From positions 1 to 36,952 of the forward strand of contig NZ_VIDT01000005.1 of assembly GCF_006519715.1 (NCBI RefSeq): DNA of 36,952 nt. The letters are read 5' to 3'. Numbering within the stretch: the first letter of the stretch is position 1; every line of letters starts with the position of its first letter. Both the position numbers and the translations under genes were made by a program. The stretch is from Ideonella azotifigens. GTDB lineage: Bacteria; Pseudomonadota; Gammaproteobacteria; Burkholderiales; Burkholderiaceae_C. Below are positions 1 to 10,381 of the stretch, piece after piece. The notes below the pieces were generated by a model, which did no database searches, was not told where the DNA came from, and saw only the letters and a program-made list of their open reading frames with translations.

Positions 1-507
1 CCCGCCACGCCGCAAGGCGTGCAGGCTGCGCAGCAACCGGGCCGCCGTCCGCAGGCACAGGACGAGGACGACAACCGCGTTGGCCACCGTCCGGACGTGC
101 CGCACAACCCGAACGCTGCCTTCAACGGCAACCCGCGCAACGGCCAGCTCAACAGTGGCCAGCCGCAGCAGCGGGACGATGGCGACGACAACAACGGCAT
201 GTGGCACCGCGGCGCGCAGGTGGTGAGGCCACAGGCCCCGGCTGTGCAGCAGCCAGAGCGGGTGCAGCCGCAACAGGTGGAGAGGCCACAGGTCCAGCGC
301 CTGCCCCAGGCAGTGGAAAGGCCGCAGCCTGTGGAACGCCCTCAGCCGGCGGAGCGGCCGCAGGCCCAGCAACCGCAACCGCAGGCTCGCCCGCAGGTCC
401 AGCCCGTGCCGCAACCACAGCAGCAACCACGTGCCGAACCCGCCGAACGGCAGGACAAGGGCCAACAGCGTGGCCGCCCGGGCGATCCGCGTCGCGACCC
501 GAACTGA
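1..507 (+). CDS. C-terminal part of a Pro/Gln/Arg-rich low-complexity protein (partial)
   Basis: The reading frame is open from base 1, so the true start lies outside the window and only the last ~168 residues are visible. The visible part is almost pure low complexity. An Asp/Asn/His-rich stretch is followed by many short PQ, RPQ and ERPQ units and an Arg/Asp-rich end (RRDPN). No catalytic motif, membrane segment or fold can be recognised. Tails of this sort occur in Burkholderiales exported proteins with a globular front part, for example FecR- or DUF6600-type proteins, but that assignment is a guess from style alone. The frame is real rather than a shadow: it has strongly biased codon use and ends just before a good terminator. 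GTG at 19 is an in-frame codon, not a credible start. Confidence 0.6.
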   Translation, partial: PATPQGVQAAQQPGRRPQAQDEDDNRVGHRPDVPHNPNAAFNGNPRNGQLNSGQPQQRDDGDDNNGMWHRGAQVVRPQAPAVQQPERVQPQQVERPQVQRLPQAVERPQPVERPQPAERPQAQQPQPQARPQVQPVPQPQQQPRAEPAERQDKGQQRGRPGDPRRDPN

Positions 508-525
508 ACCGCTTCAGGCCCAATG

Positions 526-553
526 AAAAACACCCGCTTCGGCGGGTGTTTTG
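526..553. terminator. Bidirectional Rho-independent terminator
   Basis: An 11-bp perfect stem (527-537 with 542-552, arms ending CACCCGC / GCGGGTG) closes a TTCG tetraloop. It is flanked by an A-run on the left and a T-run on the right, so it works for the plus-strand gene ending at 507 and for the minus-strand esterase ending at 564. These two genes converge on it. Confidence 0.9.
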
Positions 554-563
554 TTGAGTGGGT

Positions 564-1256
564 TCAGCGCAGCAGCGGCTTGAGCACCGGCCAGACGTTG
601 TCCAGCATGCGCGGATGCGCTTCGGCCTTGGGGTGGATGCGGTCGGGCTGGAAGAGCTGCTCTGCATCCGGCCGGTCGGCAATGCCGACCAGCAGAAAGG
701 GCACCAGCGCGGCTTTTTGTGCCTGGGCGGTGCTGCTGAACACGTCGGCGAAGTCGCGCGTGTATTGCGCGCCGTAGTTGGGCGGCACCTGCATGCCGAT
801 CAATAGCAGCTTCGCGCCTGCGGCCTTGCCTGCCAGTGCCATCGCGGTCAGGTTGTCCCGCGTGCTGGCCAGCGGCAGGCCGCGCAAGGCATCGTTGCCA
901 CCCAGCTCGATCACCAGCACCTTGGGCTGGTACTGCTTGAGCAGGGCCGGCAGCCGGCTGCGGCCGCCGGCGGTGGTGTCGCCGCTGATGCTGGCATTCA
1001 CCACTTCGAACGGCAGCTTCTCGGCCGCCACCCGCTGGCCCAGCAAGGCCACCCAGCCACTGCCACGTGCCAGGCCGTATTCGGCCGACAGGCTGTCGCC
1101 CACGACCAGCACCCTGGATTGACCGGCAGCCGGTGCGGTAGATGCCGCAGGCGTGGCCGCGAGGGCCATGCCGCCACTGGCCGACAGCGCGGCCAGCAGC
1201 ACGCTACAGTGCAAGATCCGGCGTCGCAGCCCCTGCAGGCGCGGTGCGGTTTCCAT
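564..1256 (-). CDS. tesA: TesA-like SGNH/GDSL arylesterase / acyl-CoA thioesterase I
   Basis: This is an exported lipolytic hydrolase of the GDSL/SGNH family (TesA / multifunctional esterase). Block I is GDSLSAEYG with catalytic Ser near residue 55. Block II has the conserved Gly in SGDTTAGG, block III is GGNDALRG, and block V is DRIH with the Asp/His pair near 205/208. The N-terminus has three Arg followed by a hydrophobic stretch ending in ALA, a signal peptide, so it should act in the periplasm on acyl esters or thioesters. The start at 1256 (230 aa) is preferred because AAGGCGAAGAAG precedes it as a Shine-Dalgarno-like run. A start five codons upstream (1271) is also possible. TesA proteins are ~180-210 aa, so the length fits. 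The frame stays open far upstream, but that extension is antisense to the ABC ATPase gene. Confidence 0.9.
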   Translation of the reverse strand: METAPRLQGLRRRILHCSVLLAALSASGGMALAATPAASTAPAAGQSRVLVVGDSLSAEYGLARGSGWVALLGQRVAAEKLPFEVVNASISGDTTAGGRSRLPALLKQYQPKVLVIELGGNDALRGLPLASTRDNLTAMALAGKAAGAKLLLIGMQVPPNYGAQYTRDFADVFSSTAQAQKAALVPFLLVGIADRPDAEQLFQPDRIHPKAEAHPRMLDNVWPVLKPLLR

Positions 1257-1269
1257 CTTCTTCGCCTTC

Positions 1270-1965
1270 ATGTCAGAACCCATCATTGCCGTTGAACAGG
1301 TCACCAAACGGGTGAGCGATGCCACCGGCACGCTGACCATTCTCCACGACATCTCTTTTGTGCTGCAGGCCAGGGAATCGGTCGCCATCGTCGGCGCCTC
1401 GGGTTCCGGCAAGAGCACCTTGCTGGCGCTGCTGGCCGGGCTGGACACGCCCAGCGAAGGCCGGGTCATGCTGGACGGGCAGGACCTGTTCGCGCTGGAC
1501 GAGGACGCACGCGCTGCGCTGCGCGCACAGAAGCTCGGCTTCGTGTTCCAGAGCTTCCAGTTGCTGGCCAACCGCACCGCGCTGGAAAACGTGATGCTGC
1601 CGCTGGAGCTGGCCGGACGGCGCGATGCGCGCAGCCAGGCGCAGGAGATGCTGCAGCGTGTGGGCCTGGGTGAGCGCCTGGCCCACTACCCGCGGCTCAT
1701 GTCTGGCGGCGAGCAGCAGCGCGTGGCGCTGGCCCGGGCCTTTGTTGTGCAGCCCAAGGTGCTGCTGGCCGACGAGCCCACCGGCAGCCTGGACCACGCC
1801 ACCGGCGAGCGGGTGATGCAGCTGATGTTCGACCTGAACCGCGAGCTGGGCACGACGCTGGTGATGGTCACGCACGACCGCGCCATTGCCGCCCGCTGCG
1901 CCCGCCAGCTGCGCATCGAAGCCGGCAGGCTGATGCCGGAAACCCTGGCCGACCTGCCTGCTTGA
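1270..1965 (+). CDS. ybbA: YbbA-like ABC transporter ATP-binding protein
   Basis: This is a 231-aa ABC ATPase of the LolD/MacB/YbbA class. Walker A is GASGSGKST (Lys near 48), the Q-loop is FVFQSF, the signature is SGGEQQR, Walker B is VLLADEPTGSLD and the H-loop is MVTHD. It closely resembles E. coli YbbA, which is also encoded divergently from tesA. In E. coli the partner permease YbbP follows directly. Here the next gene is an unrelated minus-strand DUF808 gene, so the permease is not local. The ATG at 1270 matches the family N-terminus. No clear ribosome site precedes it (the upstream bases are pyrimidine-rich), which fits a leaderless or very short-leader message. A longer frame from 1153 would run through the tesA coding region and is rejected. 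Confidence 0.9.
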   Translation: MSEPIIAVEQVTKRVSDATGTLTILHDISFVLQARESVAIVGASGSGKSTLLALLAGLDTPSEGRVMLDGQDLFALDEDARAALRAQKLGFVFQSFQLLANRTALENVMLPLELAGRRDARSQAQEMLQRVGLGERLAHYPRLMSGGEQQRVALARAFVVQPKVLLADEPTGSLDHATGERVMQLMFDLNRELGTTLVMVTHDRAIAARCARQLRIEAGRLMPETLADLPA

Positions 1966-1974
1966 TGGAGCCCC

Positions 1975-2045
1975 CAGGACTGTGCTGCGCCCAGCCCGCC
2001 CCCCGCGGGGGACAAGGAAACTTGGGGCGGCCCGGCGTTTCCTTG
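1975..2045 (-). repeat. Dispersed intergenic repeat, copy 1 (with GC-rich palindrome)
   Basis: Read on the minus strand this segment contains GCCGGGCCGCCCCAAG (2036-2021), then a C-run/G-run palindrome (perfect 12 bp at 2000-2011), then a GGGG-rich end. The same 16-base core in the same order recurs at 29817-29832 on the plus strand. I recognise this style of element from intergenic regions of Comamonadaceae-type genomes, as recall and not a search. It lies between the convergent ends of ybbA and the DUF808 gene, and its hairpin may act as a terminator. Confidence 0.65.
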
Positions 2046-2051
2046 GCTTCT

Positions 2052-2984
<933 letters not shown>

Positions 2985-3063
2985 GGATCGTGGGTTCCTT
3001 TGTGGTGGTGGTCAGGCGTGCCACCGCGCGCCATGGTAGCCGGCCGCTGCGGTGCGAATGCCG

Positions 3064-4611
3064 TCAGGGCTTGGCACCCAGGACCTTCAATTGGGCCACC
3101 GCGTGTTCGTTTTTCGGGTTCAGCACCAGTGACTGGCGGTACGCTGCAATGGCCTGCGCCTTGGCGCCGTCGTTCGCATACGCCTCGCCCAGACTGTCGA
3201 AGGCGTTCCAGCTTTCCTTGTTCAGCTCGGCCGCGAGGCGGAGCAGGGCGACCGCAGCCTTGCGGTCGCCCATGCCTATCAGCTGGTAGCCCCAGGCATT
3301 GAGTTCGTCTTCAGACAGCGAGAAGTCGGGCTCCTGTGCCTTGAAGGACTGGTAGATCTCGGACGCATGGTCCGCACCGCGGCGGGCCAGTTCGGCGGCA
3401 AAGCTGGCGCGGGTTGGCGGCGTACCTTGGCTGTGGCTGGCATTGACCTTCAGCAGGTGCGCTGGCGCACCGCTGCTGGCGGCCGGCAGGTCCAGGAAGG
3501 CCCGGCTGGCGGTGTCGCCCTTCAGGTAGGCGTCCAGGAAGCGGCGCACATAGGTTTCCAGCCAGGCGTAGGCGGTCGACAGTTCGGCCTTGTCGTAGTC
3601 TTGGTATTGCTCGTCGGGCCGCAGGCGCTGGTCGAACATCACCGAGAAGTTGGGATGCGTCATCGGATACAGCGTGACCCGGTAGACGTCGGCGTATTTC
3701 AATCGATTGAGGTAGCTGGTGGCCTTGTTGCGGCCTTCCGAGAGTTCTTCGATCTCCACCGGCCGCGCTGCAAGGTAGAGCAAGGGCGCGGTGTTGCGCG
3801 CCGGTGTCGCGTAGCCGGCCTGCTTGACCAGGTCGGGCCAATAGCGCACCGAACCGTCCAGGCTGACCACGGCGCCGATGCGGCTGTCCTTGGCGGCGGC
3901 CAGCACATTGGCCAGCCCGCCCCAGCTGTAGCCGATCACCGCGACGCGGCTGCTGTCCGCCTGCGGCAGGCCGTGGGCAAAACCGATCAGGAAACGGATG
4001 TCGGCCACCTGGGCTTCGACCCCTTCCAGGTCGCTGGTCATCTCACGCGAGCTCTGGCCGATGCTGGGGCTGGCGATGACCAGGTAACCCTGGCTGGCCA
4101 GGTATTCGCAGAGGTCAGCGTTCTCGAACGACCAGGCGCCGAAGCTGGGCGCGTAGATCACCACCGGCCACTGGCCAGTGGCCGCGGCTGCGTCCCGCAC
4201 CGCGAGCATCGGCGCGGCCAGTTCGGCCTGTGCACGCGCTGGCGGCAGTGCGGCCACACGGCCTTGCACGAACTGGGCGGCCTGGGCCGCGCGTTCGGCG
4301 GGTGGGCGTGAGAAGTCGTCGTCACCGGCGCCCAGGCGCAGGTAGTCCACCACCTTCATCGCCGGGGCTGCGCCGGTCTCGGCCGGGTACCAGATCAGGG
4401 TCTGGACCGGCCGGGCGCGCTCGCCGGTCACTGGCTTGCCGGTGACCGTGTCGGTGGGCCCGCGGTAGCCACGCGAGAAGTCGTATTGCTCAATCACCCG
4501 CAGGCCCACGGCATGGGGGCCCGGCGGGTTGAGCCGGGTGAAGTTGGATTCGGCGCGGGCTGCGCAGGGCAGGCCGAGCAACAAGGCCAGTGACAGCAGG
4601 AGAGAGCGCAT
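3064..4611 (-). CDS. Exported alpha/beta hydrolase with C-terminal TPR repeats
   Basis: This 515-aa protein starts with a signal peptide (MRSLLLSLALLLG…ARA). An alpha/beta-hydrolase domain of the PAF-acetylhydrolase/dienelactone-hydrolase type follows. The nucleophile elbow is GYSWGG (Ser near 229), with a probable acid Asp near 252 (SLDGS) and His near 319 (MTHPNF). The last ~90 residues form about two TPR units (ELNAWGYQLIGMGDRKAA, then DSLGEAYANDGAKAQA). The start at 4611 is chosen for the signal peptide and a GGAG ribosome site; the longer frame to 4695 runs into the next gene's terminator. The substrate is unknown. The TPR tail suggests that it docks on a protein partner or forms an assembly in the periplasm. 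Confidence 0.82.
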   Translation of the reverse strand: MRSLLLSLALLLGLPCAARAESNFTRLNPPGPHAVGLRVIEQYDFSRGYRGPTDTVTGKPVTGERARPVQTLIWYPAETGAAPAMKVVDYLRLGAGDDDFSRPPAERAAQAAQFVQGRVAALPPARAQAELAAPMLAVRDAAAATGQWPVVIYAPSFGAWSFENADLCEYLASQGYLVIASPSIGQSSREMTSDLEGVEAQVADIRFLIGFAHGLPQADSSRVAVIGYSWGGLANVLAAAKDSRIGAVVSLDGSVRYWPDLVKQAGYATPARNTAPLLYLAARPVEIEELSEGRNKATSYLNRLKYADVYRVTLYPMTHPNFSVMFDQRLRPDEQYQDYDKAELSTAYAWLETYVRRFLDAYLKGDTASRAFLDLPAASSGAPAHLLKVNASHSQGTPPTRASFAAELARRGADHASEIYQSFKAQEPDFSLSEDELNAWGYQLIGMGDRKAAVALLRLAAELNKESWNAFDSLGEAYANDGAKAQAIAAYRQSLVLNPKNEHAVAQLKVLGAKP

Positions 4612-4644
4612 GGGACTCCGATTGAAGCTTGCCTTTCGGCGGAC

Positions 4645-4671
4645 GAAAAAAAGGCGCCTGTTGGCGCCTTG
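4645..4671 (-). terminator. Rho-independent terminator of the PPIase gene
   Basis: On the minus strand, AAGGCGCC-AACA-GGCGCCTT is followed by a T-run (complement of the A-run 4646-4652). The stem is 8 bp, perfect and GC-rich with a tetraloop. It lies ~20 bases past the PPIase stop codon and insulates the hydrolase gene downstream. Confidence 0.93.
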
Positions 4672-4691
4672 GTTCGCTGGGTGATCAGCGC

Positions 4692-5486
4692 TCACTGGCT
4701 GAACTTGTAGTCGGTCTTCGCCGCGGCGCGCAGGTCTTCCTGGTATTTCTGCAGCTTGGCTTGCGACAGGCGCTGCATCAGCTGGGCCTTCACGTCGTCG
4801 AAGGCCGGGAACTGGGCTTCGCGGGAGTCTTCCAGCTTGATGATGTGGTAGCCGAACTGGGTCTTGACCGGCTCCTGCGTCATCTCGCCCTTCTTCAGCG
4901 CGGCCATGGCCTGGCCGAATTCCGGCACGTAGGCGTCAGGCTTGGCGAAGTCCAGGTCGCCGCCGTTTTCGGCCGAGCCCGGGTCCTTGGAATTCTTCTT
5001 GGCCAGGTCTTCGAACTTGGCGCCGGCCTTGATCTCGGCGATCAGGCGCTTGGCGTCTTCTTCCTTCTCGACCAGGATGTGGCGGGCACGGTATTCGGTG
5101 CCGCTGGAAGAAGCCTTCACCTTGTCGTATTCGGCCTTGGCTTCGGCGTCGGTGACAGGGTTCTTCTTTTGATAGTCGGCAAACAGCTCGCGGATCAGCA
5201 CGGTCTGGCGCAGCAGTTCGAGCTGGGCCTTGTAGTCTGCCGTCGCGGGAATGCCTTTCTTCTCGGCTTCCTGGGCGAAGATCTCGCGCAGCACGACTTC
5301 GTCTTTCGCGCGGGCTTCCATTTCAGGGGCAACCGGCTGGCCGTTGCGGCTTGCCTGTTGCATCAGCATGCTCACACGCGCCTTCGGAACAGGCTTGCCA
5401 TTCACGATGGCAATGTTCTGGGCGTATGCGCCCATCGGCAGGATCACGGCCATGGCCGCCAGCAAGACAGTGGACTTCAAGTTCAT
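4692..5486 (-). CDS. Parvulin-type peptidyl-prolyl cis-trans isomerase, exported
   Basis: This 264-aa protein has a signal peptide (LLAAMAVILPMGAYAQ). A SurA/PrsA-like helical N-domain covers about residues 30-125, and a PpiC/rotamase domain runs from YRARHILV through EDLAKKNSKDPGS, GGDLDF and TQFGYHIIKLED. It should assist folding of outer-membrane or exported proteins in the periplasm. The ATG at 5486 has AAAGGCGAC upstream. The frame opens further to 5558, but that part lacks a signal peptide. It is the last gene of the selO-msrB-yciB-bolA strand run. The yciB-bolA-PPIase order is a common Burkholderiales arrangement (from memory). The 189-base gap upstream leaves room for its own promoter. 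Confidence 0.93.
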   Translation of the reverse strand: MNLKSTVLLAAMAVILPMGAYAQNIAIVNGKPVPKARVSMLMQQASRNGQPVAPEMEARAKDEVVLREIFAQEAEKKGIPATADYKAQLELLRQTVLIRELFADYQKKNPVTDAEAKAEYDKVKASSSGTEYRARHILVEKEEDAKRLIAEIKAGAKFEDLAKKNSKDPGSAENGGDLDFAKPDAYVPEFGQAMAALKKGEMTQEPVKTQFGYHIIKLEDSREAQFPAFDDVKAQLMQRLSQAKLQKYQEDLRAAAKTDYKFSQ

Positions 5487-5615
5487 GCGTGTCGCCTTTC
5501 GGGGGACTCGATTTTGTCGATGAGATGAAAAAGGAAGGCGCGAGGCAGATATACCCACGCAGCCGCGATCACAGGAGATATTGGGTTCAGGCCAGATTCG
5601 GCGATGAAGACAAGA

Positions 5616-5629
5616 CCTTCATTTGAAGG
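5616..5629. promoter_or_regulatory. Short perfect inverted repeat upstream of the PPIase gene
   Basis: CCTTCA-TT-TGAAGG is a 14-base perfect inverted repeat in the bolA-PPIase gap (5487-5675). The surrounding DNA is AT-richer than the genes, so this gap probably holds the PPIase promoter. The repeat could be an operator or simply an RNA hairpin. No -10/-35 pair is convincing. Confidence 0.3.
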
Positions 5630-5675
5630 ACCTGATTTGACGCGGATGGGTGATGGGTGGATTCGCTGTTCGCGG

Positions 5676-5960
5676 TCAGACTTCGCCCGGAGCGCGTGCG
5701 TCCAGTGCCAAGGCATGGATGCCCCGGCTCATCAGGGGGCCCAAAGCATCATACACGAGGCGATGCCGTGCAATTCGTGACAGTCCGGTGAAGCTTTCGC
5801 TGACCACACGGACCGAAAAATGGCTGCCTTCACGGGCGCCGGCATGGCCGGCATGCGAGGCGCTGTCGTCCTGCACGACGAGCGCGCTGGGCTGCAGCGC
5901 GGCCTGCAACACCGCTTCGAGTGCCGCGGCTGTGGCATGGGTGGGCAGAGCGTTTGTCAT
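5676..5960 (-). CDS. bolA: BolA family protein
   Basis: This small 94-aa protein has the BolA/IbaG fold pattern. It has an N-terminal helix, then a DDSASHAGHAG segment, the GSHFSVRVVSESFTG strand-turn, and the RHRLVYDALGPLM helix followed by HALALDARAP. BolA proteins partner with monothiol glutaredoxins to handle Fe-S clusters, and they influence cell shape and envelope genes under stress. It lies 16 bases after yciB in the same orientation and is probably co-transcribed. The start at 5960 gives the normal family length. Confidence 0.92.
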   Translation of the reverse strand: MTNALPTHATAAALEAVLQAALQPSALVVQDDSASHAGHAGAREGSHFSVRVVSESFTGLSRIARHRLVYDALGPLMSRGIHALALDARAPGEV

Positions 5961-5976
5961 GGGAGTTTCTCAGCCT

Positions 5977-6636
5977 TCAAAGGCCGCTGCCAGGGCCTGG
6001 TGCCGGCGCGGAAGCTTCACCTTCTTCGGGCATGTATTTGCTGACGTAAAGGCCTTGGCCCAGGATGAACAGCAGCATCAATCCGGTGCCGCCGAACAGT
6101 TTGAAACTGACCCAGGTTTCTGTCGTGAAGCTGTACGCGACCCATAGATTCAGCAAACCCATCATGCCGAAGAAGCCGACCCAGGCGAAATTCAGGCGCT
6201 GCCAGATGGCGTCCGGCAAAACCAGTTGATCGCCCATGGTGCTGCGCAGCAGGTTCTTGCGAAACAGCGCCTGGCTGATCCACAGCGTCAACCCGAAAGC
6301 CCAGTACAGGCCGCTGGGCTTCCACTTGATGAAGGTTTCGTTGTGCAGCCACACGGTCAGCCCACCCAGCACGGTGACCAGCGTCAGGCTGATCCACAGC
6401 ATCAGGTCGACCTTGCGGCCGCGCAGCTTCAGGTAGATGACCTGGCACAGCGTGGCCACGATGGTGACCAAGGTGGCCAGCATCACCGGCCCTTCGCTGG
6501 CCGCGACCACGCCGCCCGAGACCAGTGCGCCGAAATGCTGGGTGGCGAATTCGCCGGCCCATTCCTTGTGCGATTCGGTGGCGCGGAAGGTCAGGAAAAA
6601 GAGGATGACGGGCAGCAGGTCGAACAGCAGTTTCAT
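5977..6636 (-). CDS. yciB: Inner-membrane septation protein A (YciB/IspZ)
   Basis: This 219-aa integral membrane protein begins MKLLFDLLPVILFF, the diagnostic YciB/IspZ start. About five transmembrane segments follow, with the conserved ESHKEWA-type and WLHNETFIKWKPS motifs. Family members act in the inner membrane in cell-envelope elongation and septation. The start at 6636 is set by homology; the frame extends to 6750, but that part overlaps msrB and looks non-native. The tail after residue ~200 (EEGEASAPAPGPGSGL) is a flexible extension. It sits 11 bases downstream of msrB and 16 bases before bolA. Confidence 0.95.
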   Translation of the reverse strand: MKLLFDLLPVILFFLTFRATESHKEWAGEFATQHFGALVSGGVVAASEGPVMLATLVTIVATLCQVIYLKLRGRKVDLMLWISLTLVTVLGGLTVWLHNETFIKWKPSGLYWAFGLTLWISQALFRKNLLRSTMGDQLVLPDAIWQRLNFAWVGFFGMMGLLNLWVAYSFTTETWVSFKLFGGTGLMLLFILGQGLYVSKYMPEEGEASAPAPGPGSGL

Positions 6637-6647
6637 GTCGAGGCGTT

Positions 6648-7067
6648 TTACGGTTTCGGCGCGAAGTCTATCGCTGCCGAATTGATGCAGAAACGCTCGC
6701 CGGTCGGCTCGGGGCCATCTTCGAACACATGACCCAGGTGGGAGCCGCATTTGGCGCAGCGCACCTCGACCCGCGTCATGCCGTGCGTGGTGTCGACCAC
6801 GCGCTCGATCTTGCCGTCGTCAATCGCCTGCCAGTAGCTGGGCCAGCCGCAGCCTGCGTCGAACTTGCTGTCCGAGCTGAACAGCGGCTCGCCGCAGCCA
6901 ATGCAGCGGTAGGTGCCGCCTGCGAAGTGGTCCCAATATTTGCCGGTGAAGGCGCGTTCGGTGGCGGCGTGGCGGGCAATCGCGTACTCGGTCGGGTCCA
7001 GCTCTTCGCGCCATTGCGCATCGGTCTTGCGCACGGGGTAGCGCGGGTCGTCGTGATCGTGGCTCAT
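6648..7067 (-). CDS. msrB: Peptide-methionine (R)-S-oxide reductase MsrB
   Basis: This 139-aa enzyme reduces methionine-R-sulfoxide in proteins. Zinc ligands are in two CxxC pairs (C55/C58 in CIGCGEP, C104/C107 in CAKCGSH). The GCGWPSYW motif contains C73 as candidate recycling cysteine. The catalytic Cys127 lies in [11 protein letters not shown]. There is no signal peptide, so it acts in the cytoplasm. Its ATG overlaps the selO stop as ATGA on the minus strand (7064-7067), so the two are translationally coupled. That pairs oxidative-damage repair with the SelO AMPylase. Length and motif order are standard. Confidence 0.97.
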   Translation of the reverse strand: MSHDHDDPRYPVRKTDAQWREELDPTEYAIARHAATERAFTGKYWDHFAGGTYRCIGCGEPLFSSDSKFDAGCGWPSYWQAIDDGKIERVVDTTHGMTRVEVRCAKCGSHLGHVFEDGPEPTGERFCINSAAIDFAPKP

Positions 7068-8581
7068 GAGGAACAGGAAACTTCCAGGTGATGGGCCCAG
7101 TCGGGCGGGAAGCCGGCGTCGGCATCGTGTTCAGGCTGTTCGTCGAACGGGCGCGACAAAACTTTCAACAGGCGCTGCACTTCGCTGAAGTCGCCACCTT
7201 CGGCCTGCCGGATGGCCTGTTCGGCCAAATGGTTGCGCAGCACGTACTTGGGGTTGGCCTGGCGCATGCGCAAGGCCCGCGCAGTGTCGTCGCTCATTTC
7301 CTGGCGCAGGCGCTGGGTGTAGTCTGCCGCCCAGGCGTCGAAAGCCTCGCGGTCGACGAAAAGGTCGCGCACCGCGTCGTTGCGGGCCTCGAGTGCCGTG
7401 CTGAAGTCGCACAACCGGCGCCAGGCGATGGTGTGGTCGGCGCGCTGTGCGGCCATCAGGCGGAGTAGGCCGTCGGCCAGCGCGCCGTCGCCAGCCTGGG
7501 TGTCCTGCAGGCCCAGCTTGGCCAGCATCAGCGAGGTCATGGCCTCGCTGAACGCGGGGCCATAAGGTTCCAGTTCGGCGCGCAGCAGTTCGGCATCGGC
7601 CTCCTCGCCCTTGCCACTGCCCACCAGTGGCAGCAGCGCCTGGGCCAGCGCATGCAGGTTCCACCAGGCCACCTGCGGCTGGCGCGCGAAGGCGTAGCGG
7701 CCACTGTCGTCCGAGTGGTTGCAGATGTGGTTCGGGTCGAAGGCGTCGAGGAAGCCGAACGGGCCGTAGTCGATCGTCAAGCCGAGGATGGACATGTTGT
7801 CGGTGTTCATCACGCCATGTGCAAAGCCGACAGACTGCCACTGCGCGAGCAACCGCGCGGTGCGCCGCGTGACCTCGCCGAGCAAGGCCAGCACCGGCTG
7901 CGGTGCCTCGGCGCAAGCGGGGTAGTGATGGGCGATGACGAAGTCCACCAGCTGGCGCAGCCGCTCGGGTTGGCCATGGTGCGCGAAGTGTTCGAAGTGG
8001 CCGAAGCGGATGAAGCTGGGCGCCACGCGCGTGACGACTGCCGCCGTCTCCACGCGCTCGCGCCGCACCGGCAGCGCCGAGCCGGTGAGGCACAGCGCGC
8101 GGGTGGTCGGAATGCCCAGGTGGTGCATGGCCTCGGAGCAGAGGAATTCGCGGATCGACGAGCGCAGCACCGCGCGGCCATCGCCCATGCGCGAGTAGGG
8201 CGTGAGTCCGGCGCCCTTGAGCTGCAACTCCATCGGACCGGCAGGCGTGTCCAGCTCGCCCAGCAGCAGCGCGCGGCCGTCGCCCAGCTGGCCGGCCCAG
8301 ACGCCGAACTGATGCCCGCTGTAGACGCTGGCCAGCGGCGCCATGCCGGGCCAACTGCCATTGCCGCTGAGCACGGCCAGCGCGCCTTCACTTTGCTGCC
8401 AGTTTTCGGGCCAGCCCAGCAGTCGTGCGCAATCCTCGCTGGCGGCAATCCAGTGCGGGTCTGGCAGGCCCTGCGCGGGCAGGCGGGTGGCAAAGCCTGC
8501 ACCCAGCGCCGCAAAGCGGTTGAGCCAGGCGGCGGGCGGTGGCGGCAGGGCGGCTTGCGGGGCAACTTGTACGGCAGACAT
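7064..8581 (-). CDS. selO: SelO/YdiU protein adenylyltransferase (pseudokinase-fold AMPylase)
   Basis: This 505-aa protein is of the SelO/YdiU (UPF0061) family. It transfers AMP to Ser/Thr/Tyr of proteins involved in redox homeostasis. Diagnostic stretches are [49 protein letters not shown], and the metal-binding/active-site region [10 protein letters not shown]…DYGPFGF. The C-terminus is VSCSS: the Cys third from the end takes the place of the selenocysteine in eukaryotic SelO (ending Sec-Ser-Ser). The start at 8581 (MSAVQVAP) suits the family; an upstream in-frame extension to 8704 is antisense to the ligase leader and unlikely. It is the first gene of a five-gene minus-strand run and overlaps msrB by 4 bases. 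Confidence 0.95.
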   Translation of the reverse strand: MSAVQVAPQAALPPPPAAWLNRFAALGAGFATRLPAQGLPDPHWIAASEDCARLLGWPENWQQSEGALAVLSGNGSWPGMAPLASVYSGHQFGVWAGQLGDGRALLLGELDTPAGPMELQLKGAGLTPYSRMGDGRAVLRSSIREFLCSEAMHHLGIPTTRALCLTGSALPVRRERVETAAVVTRVAPSFIRFGHFEHFAHHGQPERLRQLVDFVIAHHYPACAEAPQPVLALLGEVTRRTARLLAQWQSVGFAHGVMNTDNMSILGLTIDYGPFGFLDAFDPNHICNHSDDSGRYAFARQPQVAWWNLHALAQALLPLVGSGKGEEADAELLRAELEPYGPAFSEAMTSLMLAKLGLQDTQAGDGALADGLLRLMAAQRADHTIAWRRLCDFSTALEARNDAVRDLFVDREAFDAWAADYTQRLRQEMSDDTARALRMRQANPKYVLRNHLAEQAIRQAEGGDFSEVQRLLKVLSRPFDEQPEHDADAGFPPDWAHHLEVSCSS

Positions 8582-8721
8582 GTCGGCAGTGTAGGCAGGC
8601 GCGACTGTCGCCTTGGCGACGAGGGGCATTCGGGTTTCATCTGAGGCCGCGCAAGGCCTCTGGCGCTGCTGCGTGCCTATCATCGAGCGAGCTTGTTTTG
8701 CCACCTTGCAGGAGACACCCG

Positions 8722-10377
<1,656 letters not shown>

Positions 10378-10381
10378 AGCC

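Noticed and set aside
5483-5716. 77-codon minus-strand frame between bolA and the PPIase gene
   Set aside because: It overlaps the end of bolA and the PPIase start, has no ribosome site and no recognisable features; the gap is more likely a promoter region.
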